DNA from: Hyphomicrobiales bacterium
GTDB taxonomy: Bacteria > Pseudomonadota > Alphaproteobacteria > Rhizobiales > Rhizobiaceae
Assembly: GCA_900468805.1 (NCBI GenBank)
Contig: UEIF01000001.1
Span: 1 to 64,000, forward strand
Direction: 5' to 3'
DNA length: 64,000 bases
The translations under genes were made by a program, and so were the position numbers. Below, in pieces: positions 37,448 through 45,825 of this stretch; within the stretch, counting starts at the first letter, position 1; each line of letters starts with the position of its first letter. The notes beneath the pieces are model-generated. The model did no database searches. It was given only the letters and a program-made list of their open reading frames with translations, and was not told the origin of the DNA.

Positions 37448-37462
37448 TTAAGCGGCCTTTAA
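37448..37462. promoter_or_regulatory. CtrA-type box TTAA-N7-TTAA
   Basis: TTAA (37448-37451), GCGGCCT, TTAA (37459-37462): the full consensus spacing for the cell-cycle regulator CtrA in alphaproteobacteria. It is 70 nt upstream of the PAS/receiver gene start, a position where CtrA could act on that promoter. Chance matches to this short motif are uncommon in GC-rich sequence but possible. Confidence 0.6.
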
Positions 37463-37531
37463 GACAAAAACGGCATTTTATTCATATGCCTCCGAAACTG
37501 CGAAAATCGGACAGATGTGGGATGTGAAAGA

Positions 37532-39247
37532 ATGAGTGCCGGCTTCGAAAAGGCGGACACATCATCTGCGAGTGACGCGCTGCCGCCTGAGGCCGATCTT
37601 CAGACGGTGCTTTTCGACGCGGCATGCGACAGTCTTTCTGCTGCATTCGTCATCTATGACCGCAACGATCTTCTGATCTTCGCCAGCCGCCAGGTCATGG
37701 AATTCTTTCCGGTCCCCGAAGATGTGCTGCGGCCGGGCGCCCGGCTTCGTGATTTCCTGGGTGCGGTCTACGATACCGGCATCCGCGAGCAGACCCTCGT
37801 GCGCCAGGCGGGTTCGCTCGGCCGCGAGGACTGGCTGTCGCAGCGCATCGCCTCCCATTGGCGCGAACGTTTCGAATCCGTCGAGCGCCACGGCACCGAT
37901 CGCTGGGTGCGTTTTCTGAAGCGCCGGCTGCCGAACGGCTACGGCGTGACCATCATCTCCGATATTTCCGAAGCGCGTAAGCGCGAGGAACAGTGGCGCT
38001 ACGATCTGGAGCGGGTGCAACTCACCGAGGATATCCTCGACCATCTGCCGTTCCCGCTCTTCGTCAAGGATCGCAACCTCACCTACGTCGCCGTCAACAA
38101 GGCTTTCTGCGAGAAGTACCAGACGACTGCGGATGAAGTTCTCGGCCGCAAGAGCGGCGAACTCTTTTCGCCCGACATCGCCAAGCGCTTCGAGGAGAGT
38201 GACCGCCATGTGCTGGAAACCGGCGAAATGTCGGTCGCCCGCCAGCGCCAGATCGCCCGTGACGGGACCGAGCGCGACATCGTCAGCCGCAAGCATAGGA
38301 TCGGCAAGCCGGGACGTTACTTTCTCGTCTCGACCATGCAGGATCTGCCGCGCGACGGCGACGATCTCGACGAATTCAATCAGGCCTCGGAAATCACCAC
38401 CTCCAGCAACCAGACCTACCGGCGCGCCTATGTTCCGGTGCCGAACGCATCGCAGCGCCGCGAGCCGGCGGCGATGGAGGCAATCGTTCCGGAAAACTTC
38501 TCTGGCCGAAAGATCCTCGTCGTCACCTCGGATTTCGCCGCCGAGACGGCCGCGCTACGCACGCTCGCCAAATATGGCTTCGAATCCTGCTCCGTCCGCG
38601 GCGAGGATGAGGAGGAACGTTTCCTCGAGATTGCGAGCTCCTCCGGCATCTCGCTCGATCTTCTGATCATCGATAACCAGATGGGCATGCGCTGTCTGGA
38701 GCTCGCAGAACAATACGGCATTCCCGCCCTTGTCATGGATGGCTTCCAGATCGCCAACGAGCTGACCTTCCAGATCGCTCGCCACTTCAACCGCAACGGA
38801 CGCGGCGGCGGCGCTGAAGGCGACTGGGAAATCACCACGACTGAAGAAAACGTCGGCCTCCAGGTTCTCGTCGCCGAGGACAACGACATCAACCAGATCG
38901 TCTTCACGCAAATCCTCGAAGGTCTCGGCTACCGCCATCGGATCGCGGCAACGGGCGAAGAGGTCGTTCGCCTCTGGGCCGAACACCGGCCGCAGATCGT
39001 GCTGATGGACATTTCGCTGCCGGTCTTCAACGGCTTTGAAGCCTCGCGCCTTATTCGCCAGATGGAAGCGGGGCAGGGCACGCGGACGCCGATTATCGGC
39101 GTGCTGACACAAGCCTTCGAGCGTGATCGTGCGGAATGCGCCAATGCCGGTATGGATGACGTCATCATGAAGCCAGTCAGCCCGGACATCCTTGAAACGG
39201 TATTTCAGAAGTACCTGATGGATGAGCCGATCAAGGCCCGAAACTAA
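37532..39247 (+). CDS. PAS-PAS-receiver signalling protein lacking a kinase domain
   Basis: 571 aa. Order: PAS7-like domain (about residues 25-150, DAACDSLSAAFVIYDRNDLLIFASRQ-type start), second PAS (about 165-275, ILDHLPFPLFVKDRNLTYVAVN), a degenerate receiver-like segment (about 320-420, KILVVTSDFAAETAALRTLAKYGF; possible Asp in LLIIDNQM but no acidic pair), and a complete C-terminal receiver (about 445-565) with AEDN, phospho-acceptor Asp493 (VLMDIS), Thr and Lys547 (MKP). I find no His-phosphorylation helix or ATP-binding N/G boxes. It may relay a signal from an unlinked kinase. The ATG at 37532 follows a purine-rich GAAAG. Followed 131 nt later by a GGDEF-EAL gene. Confidence 0.88.
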   Translation: MSAGFEKADTSSASDALPPEADLQTVLFDAACDSLSAAFVIYDRNDLLIFASRQVMEFFPVPEDVLRPGARLRDFLGAVYDTGIREQTLVRQAGSLGREDWLSQRIASHWRERFESVERHGTDRWVRFLKRRLPNGYGVTIISDISEARKREEQWRYDLERVQLTEDILDHLPFPLFVKDRNLTYVAVNKAFCEKYQTTADEVLGRKSGELFSPDIAKRFEESDRHVLETGEMSVARQRQIARDGTERDIVSRKHRIGKPGRYFLVSTMQDLPRDGDDLDEFNQASEITTSSNQTYRRAYVPVPNASQRREPAAMEAIVPENFSGRKILVVTSDFAAETAALRTLAKYGFESCSVRGEDEEERFLEIASSSGISLDLLIIDNQMGMRCLELAEQYGIPALVMDGFQIANELTFQIARHFNRNGRGGGAEGDWEITTTEENVGLQVLVAEDNDINQIVFTQILEGLGYRHRIAATGEEVVRLWAEHRPQIVLMDISLPVFNGFEASRLIRQMEAGQGTRTPIIGVLTQAFERDRAECANAGMDDVIMKPVSPDILETVFQKYLMDEPIKARN

Positions 39248-39264
39248 ATAAAATATCGGTCAAC

Positions 39265-39280
39265 TCCCCAGATTTTGGGA
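39265..39280. promoter_or_regulatory. Imperfect palindrome upstream of the GGDEF-EAL gene
   Basis: TCCCCA-GATT-TTGGGA. Similar to the left half and centre of the perfect palindrome at 37423-37438. Located 99 nt before the GGDEF-EAL start codon. Confidence 0.35.
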
Positions 39281-39378
39281 ATGCTTCGGGTTGTATCGTG
39301 GCCGATTTACTATCGAATTGTTAAGATTTGCCGGTCATTCTTCACCAGGGTGCGGAGGAAAACCTTGGGTTTGGAGTG

Positions 39379-40743
39379 ATGGTGTCGGCAGAAATACCAT
39401 TCGTGACGGTAAGTCAGAACGAGCTCCAGGCGATGGCCTATACTGATCCGCTGACCGGATTGGGAAACCGGCATCGCATGCGGGACAAGGTGATGCAGAT
39501 TTCTGCCGAGCGCGCCAGCGATCCGGCACCCTTTACCATCGGCATTGCCAATCTCGACAGTTTCAAGCCGATCAACGATCTGTTCGGCTCCACCGCCGGC
39601 GATGAAATCCTGTGCCAGGTCGCCCATCGCCTGAAGGCCTGCATCCCGGATGGCGCTATCGTGACGCGTCACGACGGCGACGAGTTCGCCTTTGTCCTGC
39701 CGCTGATCTTCGAGCGCGCCAGTGCCGAGAAATTCGGCCAGATGATCCGTGAGGTCCTGTCGGCTCCCTACGATCTCGGCGACCGCAACGTCCGCCTTTC
39801 TGCTTCCTTCGGTTTTGCGATCTATCCCTTTGCCGGCGAGGACTGCGAAGAGCTGCTGAAGAGCGCCGAAACCGCGCTCTACCGTTCCAAGCGTCGCGGC
39901 CGCGGGCAGATTACCGTCTATTCGCGGGAGATCGCCCAGGAGATGAAACGGGCGACTCAGCTCGAACAGGCGCTCAGAAACGCCATCATCTCCGATGTCA
40001 TCGACGTGCATTTCCAGCCGATCGTCTCGCTTGCCAATAATCAGGTGGTCGGCTTCGAGGCATTGGCCCGCTGGAACGATCCCGATCTCGGCTTCGTCTC
40101 CCCCGGCGTCTTCGTGCCGCTCGCCGAAGAGCGTGGCTTCATCGATGCCCTGTCGGAAGCGCTGCTGCGCAAGGCTGCGGAAGCGGCACTCTCCTGGCCG
40201 CGTGAACTCTTCCTGTCCTTCAATCTGTCTTCCGCCCAGCTTATGGATCCGGGCACGAGCAGCAGCATTCTGTCGATCCTCGGCCGTGTCGGTTTCGACC
40301 CGCATCGTCTCGAGCTGGAAATCACCGAAACGGCTGTCATGAGTTCGGCCGACACGGCGCACCGAATCATTGCCGATCTGAGAGCTGCCGGCGTGCGCAT
40401 CTCGCTGGACGATTTCGGCACCGGCCAGTCGAGCCTCGGGCGCTTGCGCGATTTCATCTTCGACAAGATCAAGATCGACCGTGCCTTTGTCTCCCGCATC
40501 AATTCCGACCGCGCCTCCGAACACATTATCAAGGCGATCCTTACCATGTGCGAAGGTCTCGACCTCGAGGTCGTGGCTGAGGGCATCGAGGATTATTCGG
40601 AAGCGGTCAAACTGCGCATGCTCGGTTGCGGCATGGGACAGGGCTATCATTTCGGCCGGCCGGCCGATGGCATCGCCACGCTGCGCTTCCTGCACGAAAA
40701 CTATTACTACGACACGAGTGCTACGGAACGCGCCAGCGCATAG
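39379..40743 (+). CDS. GGDEF-EAL protein, probable c-di-GMP phosphodiesterase
   Basis: 454 aa from ATG 39379; a TTG at 39328 is an alternative start. The GGDEF domain (about residues 20-180) keeps NLDSFKPIND (Asp60), but the signature is DGDEF at 99-103, with the first Gly replaced, so cyclase activity is doubtful. The EAL domain (about 195-445) is complete: Glu227 in FEALARW, Asn282 in SFNLSS, EITET, LDDFGTG (343-349), KIDRAF (365-370) and AEGIED. It should hydrolyse c-di-GMP, possibly with GTP binding in the GGDEF part as a control. No membrane segment or sensory domain, so input may come from the neighbouring PAS/receiver protein. Confidence 0.9.
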   Translation: MVSAEIPFVTVSQNELQAMAYTDPLTGLGNRHRMRDKVMQISAERASDPAPFTIGIANLDSFKPINDLFGSTAGDEILCQVAHRLKACIPDGAIVTRHDGDEFAFVLPLIFERASAEKFGQMIREVLSAPYDLGDRNVRLSASFGFAIYPFAGEDCEELLKSAETALYRSKRRGRGQITVYSREIAQEMKRATQLEQALRNAIISDVIDVHFQPIVSLANNQVVGFEALARWNDPDLGFVSPGVFVPLAEERGFIDALSEALLRKAAEAALSWPRELFLSFNLSSAQLMDPGTSSSILSILGRVGFDPHRLELEITETAVMSSADTAHRIIADLRAAGVRISLDDFGTGQSSLGRLRDFIFDKIKIDRAFVSRINSDRASEHIIKAILTMCEGLDLEVVAEGIEDYSEAVKLRMLGCGMGQGYHFGRPADGIATLRFLHENYYYDTSATERASA

Positions 40744-40752
40744 GCCATGCGC

Positions 40753-40785
40753 AAAAAAACGATGGCGCCCCATGGGACGCCATCG
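40753..40785 (-). terminator. Terminator of the PRC-barrel gene
   Basis: On the minus strand CGATGGCG (40778-40785) pairs with CGCCATCG (40760-40767) around a 10-nt loop and is followed by seven T (40753-40759). Also lies just after the plus-strand GGDEF-EAL stop. Confidence 0.85.
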
Positions 40786-40808
40786 CCTACGCTCTACTCT
40801 GCGAGGAA

Positions 40809-41438
40809 TTACTTGTTGGTGGTCGAGCCGGTGGACGTACTGTCCGTCGGCATCGCCGTGCCGGTCGCTGCCGGAGCCTTTTCAGCCGACTGCATCTGCA
40901 GTGTCTTGAACTCCGGTGCCGCCTTCAGCGATTCTGCAGTTTCCGTCGTCGTCAACTTGACGGAACCGTCCTGCGTATTCTGGGCGACAGTGACTTTTTC
41001 CATCGGCACAGCGACGTTCTTTTCGCCGATGCCAAGGAAGCCGCCGACACCGATAATCGCTGCTACGATACCGCCATCCTTCTTGAGGATCAGGTCGTTG
41101 ACGTCACCGATGCTCTCATTGTTGCCGTTATAGACCGACTGGCCGATATAGGTATTGGCGCTGATCTGGTCCGGGGCCTGCTGCGTCAGGTAGCTGTCGC
41201 CACCTGCCTGAGCTGTATCGGTGCTCGGAGCGGGCGCCGGAGCCTGCGCGGCATCACCTGCCGGAGTCATAGGCTTCACCGGCTCGGCCGGCGCCGGCGA
41301 TGCCGGGTCGGCGGGCGCAGACTGCGTCGGAGCAGCGGGGTTTGCTGGCTGCGGAGCCGTCTGTGAAAATGCCGCCGGTGCGAAGGCCGTGGCAAACAGG
41401 GCGCCAGCGGCAACGGTCGTCAGAAGTTTGCGTGTCAT
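40809..41438 (-). CDS. Exported PRC-barrel domain protein
   Basis: 209 aa. Signal peptide 1-25 (AFS-QT), then a Pro/Ala-rich linker of about 65 residues, then a PRC-barrel (about 92-170: ANTYIGQSVYNGNNESIGDVNDLILKKDG-type sequence, AAIIGVGGFLGIGEKNVAVPMEKV) and a Ser/Thr-rich tail. PRC-barrels are small beta domains first seen in RimM and photosynthetic reaction centre subunit H. Exported versions are common in rhizobia and their role is not known. AGGTAG lies before the ATG. Single gene. Confidence 0.88.
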   Translation of the reverse strand: MTRKLLTTVAAGALFATAFAPAAFSQTAPQPANPAAPTQSAPADPASPAPAEPVKPMTPAGDAAQAPAPAPSTDTAQAGGDSYLTQQAPDQISANTYIGQSVYNGNNESIGDVNDLILKKDGGIVAAIIGVGGFLGIGEKNVAVPMEKVTVAQNTQDGSVKLTTTETAESLKAAPEFKTLQMQSAEKAPAATGTAMPTDSTSTGSTTNK

Positions 41439-41604
41439 ATCGAACCTACCTTTGTTTCATGAGTGATCCAAGCCCGGCAGCGCCTGTTTTTTAGGCATTT
41501 CTGCCACGCCGGTTCACGAATGAAATGACCGGTGTGCCTATTGGTTCCGGGCGAAGACACCGAAAATTTTACGATTTTCGCGGAACCTTGAGCGGAAAAC
41601 AGCC

Positions 41605-41639
41605 CGAAAAAGCAAAGGCGCCCCGCAATAGAGCGCCTT
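41605..41639 (-). terminator. Terminator of the galactose-type operon
   Basis: On the minus strand AAGGCGC (41633-41639) pairs with GCGCCTT (41615-41621) and is followed by TGCTTTTTC. It lies 22 nt beyond the stop of the lactonase gene. Confidence 0.82.
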
Positions 41640-41660
41640 CTGAATTCGAGGCCTTTCCCT

Positions 41661-42548
41661 TTAGATAACGTAGGCAGGATCGAAAACGCCCTTCACTGTG
41701 ATGCCGAGTTCGAGCAGCGCGCCGGCGCTCGGCTGGGCGGATCGGGCATCCTCGTCAAGCCCCTCCCAGGCTGTCGTCACCACCAGCCGGTCGGCATTGG
41801 CGCCGATGAAGGCCGGGCAGGAAGGCTGGGCGGCTGGCACTTTGTAGCGGGCGATACGCAGGCCATCCGGGCTGTAGCGGTCGACGACGCCAGCGCCCCA
41901 GCGGGCATTCCAGATGTAGCCATCGGCATCGCAGACCGAACCGTCGAGCCCGCCGGGTTCGTCCATGCTATCGACCATCACGATCGGTTCGCCGGCGGGG
42001 AGGCCGGTCTGCGGATCGACCATGACGCGCATCAGACGGCTGAGGCGGGTATCGGTAAAATAGCCGGTCGTACCGTCAGGCGAAAAGCAGATAGAGTTCG
42101 GAATGCTGATGCCACCGAAGATCTTTGTCACCCTGCCGGCGGCGACGTGGTAGATCGCGCCCGCCTGTTGCTCGGCGCGCTTGCTCATCGTGCTGATCCA
42201 CAACGCGCCGGAGGGATGCGTGCGGCCGTCGTTGGAGCGGTTTTCCGGCCTGTCATTTTCGAGCGCTGCATAGAAAGTCAGCTTGCCGCTGGCGATATCT
42301 CGCACGAAAAGCCCCTCTTCGGTCGCCAGTAGCTGGCGCTCAGAATCGATCCGCGCAAGCACGCTTGCCATGACGGGCAGCGAATGCACCTTCTTCTCGT
42401 CCGTCGAAAGATTGAGTTCGTGAAGCTCCTTGCCGAGAATGTTGAACCACCAGACGGAGTTGGAAACGGGATCGTAAGTCGGCCCCTCACCGAGAACCGA
42501 ATTGGTATTGCAAAGTGTTTTGCCCTCGAATTCATAAATATCAGTCAT
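41661..42548 (-). CDS. SMP-30/gluconolactonase family lactonase (probable galactonolactonase)
   Basis: 295 aa beta-propeller. Family metal-site segments are visible: LGEGPTYDPVSNSVWWFNI with Glu near residue 21, ENRSNDGRTHPSGALWISTM with the Asn/Asp cluster near 102-113, SIPNSICFSPDGTTGYFTDT, and PGGLDGSVCDADGYIWNARW with the catalytic Asp. Enzymes of this family open sugar lactones. Its place at the end of a dgoA-dgoK-SDR operon makes D-galactono-lactone the likely substrate. Last gene of the transcript, 4 nt after dgoA. Confidence 0.9.
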   Translation of the reverse strand: MTDIYEFEGKTLCNTNSVLGEGPTYDPVSNSVWWFNILGKELHELNLSTDEKKVHSLPVMASVLARIDSERQLLATEEGLFVRDIASGKLTFYAALENDRPENRSNDGRTHPSGALWISTMSKRAEQQAGAIYHVAAGRVTKIFGGISIPNSICFSPDGTTGYFTDTRLSRLMRVMVDPQTGLPAGEPIVMVDSMDEPGGLDGSVCDADGYIWNARWGAGVVDRYSPDGLRIARYKVPAAQPSCPAFIGANADRLVVTTAWEGLDEDARSAQPSAGALLELGITVKGVFDPAYVI

Positions 42549-42552
42549 ATGC

Positions 42553-43185
42553 CTATGCTCCTATGGCCGCGTCATAGGCTAAGATGGTTGCCTTGGCGCG
42601 CTCGGCAACCTCTGCATTAGTCATTCCGGGCTTGTAAATGCTGGTGCCGAGGCCGAAGGCGAGAATGCCGGCTTTGGTATAATCGGAGAAGTTTTTGTCC
42701 GATACGCCGCCGACCGCCGCAATTACCAGTTCCGAAGGCAGGATGGCGCGGATTGCGGTGATGCCGGAAGGGCCAAGAACGCTGGCAGGGAAGAACTTGA
42801 GGCCGGTTGCACCCGCGCGGGCGGCTTGCAGTGCTTCCGTCGGCGTAAAGACGCCAGGCATTGTCACCATGCCGTAGCCGCGTGCGCGGATGATCACGTC
42901 GGGTTCGACATTCGGGGTCACCAGCAGTTTGCCGCCCGCCGCATGCAGGCTGTCGACGGCCTCTGTGGTGAGTACGGTGCCGGCACCGATCAGCACGTTA
43001 TCAGGTGCCATCTTGGCAGCAATCTCGATAGACTTGAAGGGTTGCGGCGAGTTGAGCGGGATTTCGATCGCCGTCAGGCCGTTTTCGATCAGCGCACCGA
43101 CCACGGTCTCGGTTTCTTCGGGCTTTATGCCGCGCAGAATGGCAATCAACGGGCGCTTCATATCGGGGAAGGGGATACGGTTCAT
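42553..43185 (-). CDS. dgoA: 2-dehydro-3-deoxy-6-phosphogalactonate aldolase
   Basis: 210 aa TIM-barrel class I aldolase of the KDPG/KDPGal family. Glu in AIEIPLNSPQP and Schiff-base Lys in GLKFFPASVLGPSG (about residues 126-139) are present, as is the start PLIAILRGIKPEE. The LNSP segment, where KDPG aldolases often have LRTP, favours the KDPGal type. Cleaves KDPGal into pyruvate and glyceraldehyde 3-phosphate. Lies 14 nt after dgoK on the minus strand. Confidence 0.92.
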   Translation of the reverse strand: MNRIPFPDMKRPLIAILRGIKPEETETVVGALIENGLTAIEIPLNSPQPFKSIEIAAKMAPDNVLIGAGTVLTTEAVDSLHAAGGKLLVTPNVEPDVIIRARGYGMVTMPGVFTPTEALQAARAGATGLKFFPASVLGPSGITAIRAILPSELVIAAVGGVSDKNFSDYTKAGILAFGLGTSIYKPGMTNAEVAERAKATILAYDAAIGA

Positions 43186-43199
43186 GGGAGATGTCTTTC

Positions 43200-44117
43200 T
43201 CAGTTCGGCCAGATGGCCCGGGCAGCGGCCGAAAGCCCGCCGCGAACGGCGGCATCGGCATCGACGGCGGTGAAGGAAAGGGAGAGCGTGCGGAAGGCCT
43301 GCTCGTAAAGCGCCTGCAGGCGTCCGGACGCAACGAGCGTGATGGCCCTATCCTTGCCGGCATCCTGCAGCGCGCCGGCAATTTCGAGGCCGATCAGGGT
43401 GCCCGAGAGTTTAGCCTGTGCGGCCGCAGCCGAAATACCGTGCAGAAGCTGGCCTGAGCGCGCGGTGAAAATCAGGTTCGATACGAGCGCCGACCGCTTG
43501 AAGGCGGCCGCGACTGCTGCTTCGAAGGCTGCGGCATCGGCCGGCTGGTCCTCGGCGCCGGCAACGGCATGCATGAGGATCGTATGCTTGGTGATGGCGT
43601 CGAAAAGCTCGCCGGTCATGAAGCTGGAGAAGCCGGTGACCGTACCGTCGTCAACATGGACCCACTTGGAATGGGTGCCGGGCATGCAGACGGCTTGTGC
43701 ACCCTTGCTGTCAGGCCCGAGCGCACCGAGAAGCTGCGTTTCCTCGCCGCGCATGACATCGGGCGCCGCCGCATCGCGCTGGGCAAGACCGGGCAGGATG
43801 CGCACATCGCGGGTTTCGCCCGGCACGGACACTGCGCCGGATAGAATCGAGGATAGGGAGGCCGGCACATCGATATAACCAGCCTCGACCCAGCCCTGCC
43901 GGGCGCCCGCCATGCCGCAGACGATGACCGGCAGGTCCGCGGGCGCTTCGACGGCTGTGAGATGTCCAGCGAGAACTTGGGAAAAGCCGGTCTTGGCGGC
44001 GGTCGTCATGCCTTCGCCGCTGCGGCGCTCGGCAAGAATGCTGCTGTCCGCACCGATAAGCCAGAGCCGGAAGCTGCTGGTGCCCCAGTCCACCGCAATA
44101 TAAGCGGGATTTGCCAT
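43200..44117 (-). CDS. dgoK: 2-dehydro-3-deoxygalactonokinase
   Basis: 305 aa. The ASKHA-type phosphate motif YIAVDWGTSSFRLWLI is at the N-terminus (about residues 6-21), with PVIVCGMAGARQGW (about 66-79) and the DgoK segment MPGTHSKWVHVDDGTVTGFSSFMTGELFDAI-type sequence (about 150-180). Phosphorylates 2-keto-3-deoxygalactonate at C6. The ATG at 44117 overlaps the SDR stop by one base (TGATG), so the pair is translationally coupled; an upstream extension is not needed. Confidence 0.93.
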   Translation of the reverse strand: MANPAYIAVDWGTSSFRLWLIGADSSILAERRSGEGMTTAAKTGFSQVLAGHLTAVEAPADLPVIVCGMAGARQGWVEAGYIDVPASLSSILSGAVSVPGETRDVRILPGLAQRDAAAPDVMRGEETQLLGALGPDSKGAQAVCMPGTHSKWVHVDDGTVTGFSSFMTGELFDAITKHTILMHAVAGAEDQPADAAAFEAAVAAAFKRSALVSNLIFTARSGQLLHGISAAAAQAKLSGTLIGLEIAGALQDAGKDRAITLVASGRLQALYEQAFRTLSLSFTAVDADAAVRGGLSAAARAIWPN

Positions 44118-44887
44118 CAGAGAACGCCTCCATCGACGATTAGGGACTGCGCGGTCATGGCGGCTGCGCAGTCGGATGCAAGAAACAAGGCGGGACCGAC
44201 GATCGCGTCCGCCTTCAATACGATTTTCAGACACTGCCCCTGCACGGAACGGGCAATGCTTTCCTCCGTCAGCCACAGCTTCATCTGCCGCTCGGTCACC
44301 ACCATGCCGGGCAGGATGCAGTTGACGCGGATACCGTCAGGGCCGAGCTTTCCGGCCATGCTCTTTGTCAGGCCGACCACTGCGGCTTTGGCCGCAGCAT
44401 AGGCGGGGAAAACGCCCATGTTCAATTTGAAGGCGATGGACGACATGTTGATGATCGCCCCGCCGCCGGCCGCCCGCATCGAAGGTGCAACTGCCTGCGA
44501 GGTGAAGAAGACATGCCGAAGGTTGACTGCCTGGTTATTGTCCCAATAGTCCTCGGTCACATCGTCGAATTCGTGCCTGTCGTCCCAGGCTGCATTGTTG
44601 ATAAGCACCCGGATCGGCCCGGACTTTTCGACAACCGCATTCACCGTGCGCCTGATGGCGTCGATATCGCGCAGGTCCGTGTGGTAGAAGCTGACCGGAT
44701 GCGCATTCTCGCGGGAAAGCCGCCCAGCCAGTTCCCGGCTTTCAGCCTCGGCGATGTCGAGGAAGGAAACCTTCGCGCCCTGCCTTGCGAAACCCTCGAC
44801 GAGGGCAGCACCGATGCCGGAACCGCCGCCGCTCACCAGCACCGTGCGGTCCTTGAATTCGGGGAATTGTACAGACATAGCGCTCAC
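44117..44887 (-). CDS. SDR family dehydrogenase (probable D-galactose dehydrogenase)
   Basis: 256 aa. Classical short-chain dehydrogenase: glycine loop VSGGGSGIGAALVEGFA (about residues 18-34), NNAA motif (INNAAWDD), catalytic Ser in NMSSIAF, and Tyr-x3-Lys in YAAAK. Being first in a galactonate-type operon, it most likely oxidises D-galactose (or a related sugar such as L-arabinose or D-fucose) to the lactone. The GTG at 44887 is preferred because GGAGGAG lies 5-6 nt upstream; ATG 44878 is 9 nt further in. Divergent from the iclR gene. Confidence 0.88.
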   Translation of the reverse strand: MSAMSVQFPEFKDRTVLVSGGGSGIGAALVEGFARQGAKVSFLDIAEAESRELAGRLSRENAHPVSFYHTDLRDIDAIRRTVNAVVEKSGPIRVLINNAAWDDRHEFDDVTEDYWDNNQAVNLRHVFFTSQAVAPSMRAAGGGAIINMSSIAFKLNMGVFPAYAAAKAAVVGLTKSMAGKLGPDGIRVNCILPGMVVTERQMKLWLTEESIARSVQGQCLKIVLKADAIVGPALFLASDCAAAMTAQSLIVDGGVL

Positions 44888-44911
44888 CGTTTCTCCTCCC
44901 GGCATGCTGTG

Positions 44912-44950
44912 AATTCCATTATTTGGAACTTAATTTGACTATATGGAATT
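44912..44950. promoter_or_regulatory. Candidate IclR-type operator
   Basis: AATTCCAT (44912-44919) and ATGGAATT (44943-44950) form a perfect inverted repeat 23 nt apart, and an inner TTCCA-N5-TGGAA lies at 44914-44928. The sites sit in the gap between the divergent sugar operon and its regulator gene, where an IclR dimer or tetramer would bind to control both. Confidence 0.6.
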
Positions 44951-44991
44951 ATCCGATTAGGCTGCCGTTCCTGTCAAGGGCGGGTAAGGCG

Positions 44992-45825
44992 ATGATTTCA
45001 AGCGGCGACAGCATGGCGCAGGCAGATGACGAAAGCGTGTTGCGCGACACCGGCACGCCGCGTGACACCGGCACGCTCGGCAAGCTGATGGTGCTGCTCG
45101 ATCTCGTCACCCATGCCGATGCTCCCTTGCGCTTCACCGATATCCTCGCGCTTGCCAACCAGCCGCGCGGCACACTGCACCGCCAGCTCGGTCATCTCGT
45201 GGAGGAGGGACTTATCGAGCTCGATGCCGAGGGGCGTTATGCGCCCGGCCTGCGGTTGCTCGACTTTGCCTCACGAAGCTGGGCGCGCAACGAATTCCGC
45301 CTGATTGCCGCGCCGCATCTCGCCGCCCTCCATCGGAGGACCGGTGAGACCGTCCATCTCGGCGTGCTGCGCGGCTCCTCCATCATCTACCTCGACAAGG
45401 TCGAAGGGCACCAGCCGGTGCGCATGTATTCACAGATCGGCAATGCTTCGCCCTGCTATTGCACCGGTGTCGGCAAAGCTGCCCTTTCAATTCTGCCATC
45501 AGACAAACTCCGCGAATTGCTTCCGAGCCTGCGCTTCACCCGCTTCACTCCGGCGACGCATGTGAACGCTGAAACCCTGCTGGTAGAGATCGGCGAAATC
45601 GCCTCCGCCGGTCATGCTTTCGACCGGGAGGAGCATGAGGCGGGTATCTGCTGTGTCGCCGCTCCCATCTGGTCGGACGACGGCTCCTTCATCGGCGGGG
45701 TTTCTGTCACCGGTCCCGCTTACCGCCTGTCGATGGAACTTCTTCACGAATGGGCCGTTCCGATTCAAGTGACAGCACGGAAAATCATGGACGAAATGCG
45801 CATCCGCCTCGGGCCGAGGCGTTGA
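44992..45825 (+). CDS. IclR family transcriptional regulator of the galactose-type operon
   Basis: 277 aa. N-terminal winged helix-turn-helix (about residues 28-90: LGKLMVLLDLVTHADAPLRFTDILALANQPRGTLHRQLGHL-type sequence) and C-terminal ligand domain (about 105-275) with SQIGNASPCYCTGVGKAALS and REEHEAGICCVAAPIW, the effector pocket region of IclR proteins. Divergent from the SDR-dgoK-dgoA-lactonase operon with operator-like repeats between, so a pathway-specific repressor (or activator) is likely. ATG 44992 has AAGG just upstream; ATG 45013 is an alternative. Confidence 0.92.
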   Translation: MISSGDSMAQADDESVLRDTGTPRDTGTLGKLMVLLDLVTHADAPLRFTDILALANQPRGTLHRQLGHLVEEGLIELDAEGRYAPGLRLLDFASRSWARNEFRLIAAPHLAALHRRTGETVHLGVLRGSSIIYLDKVEGHQPVRMYSQIGNASPCYCTGVGKAALSILPSDKLRELLPSLRFTRFTPATHVNAETLLVEIGEIASAGHAFDREEHEAGICCVAAPIWSDDGSFIGGVSVTGPAYRLSMELLHEWAVPIQVTARKIMDEMRIRLGPRR

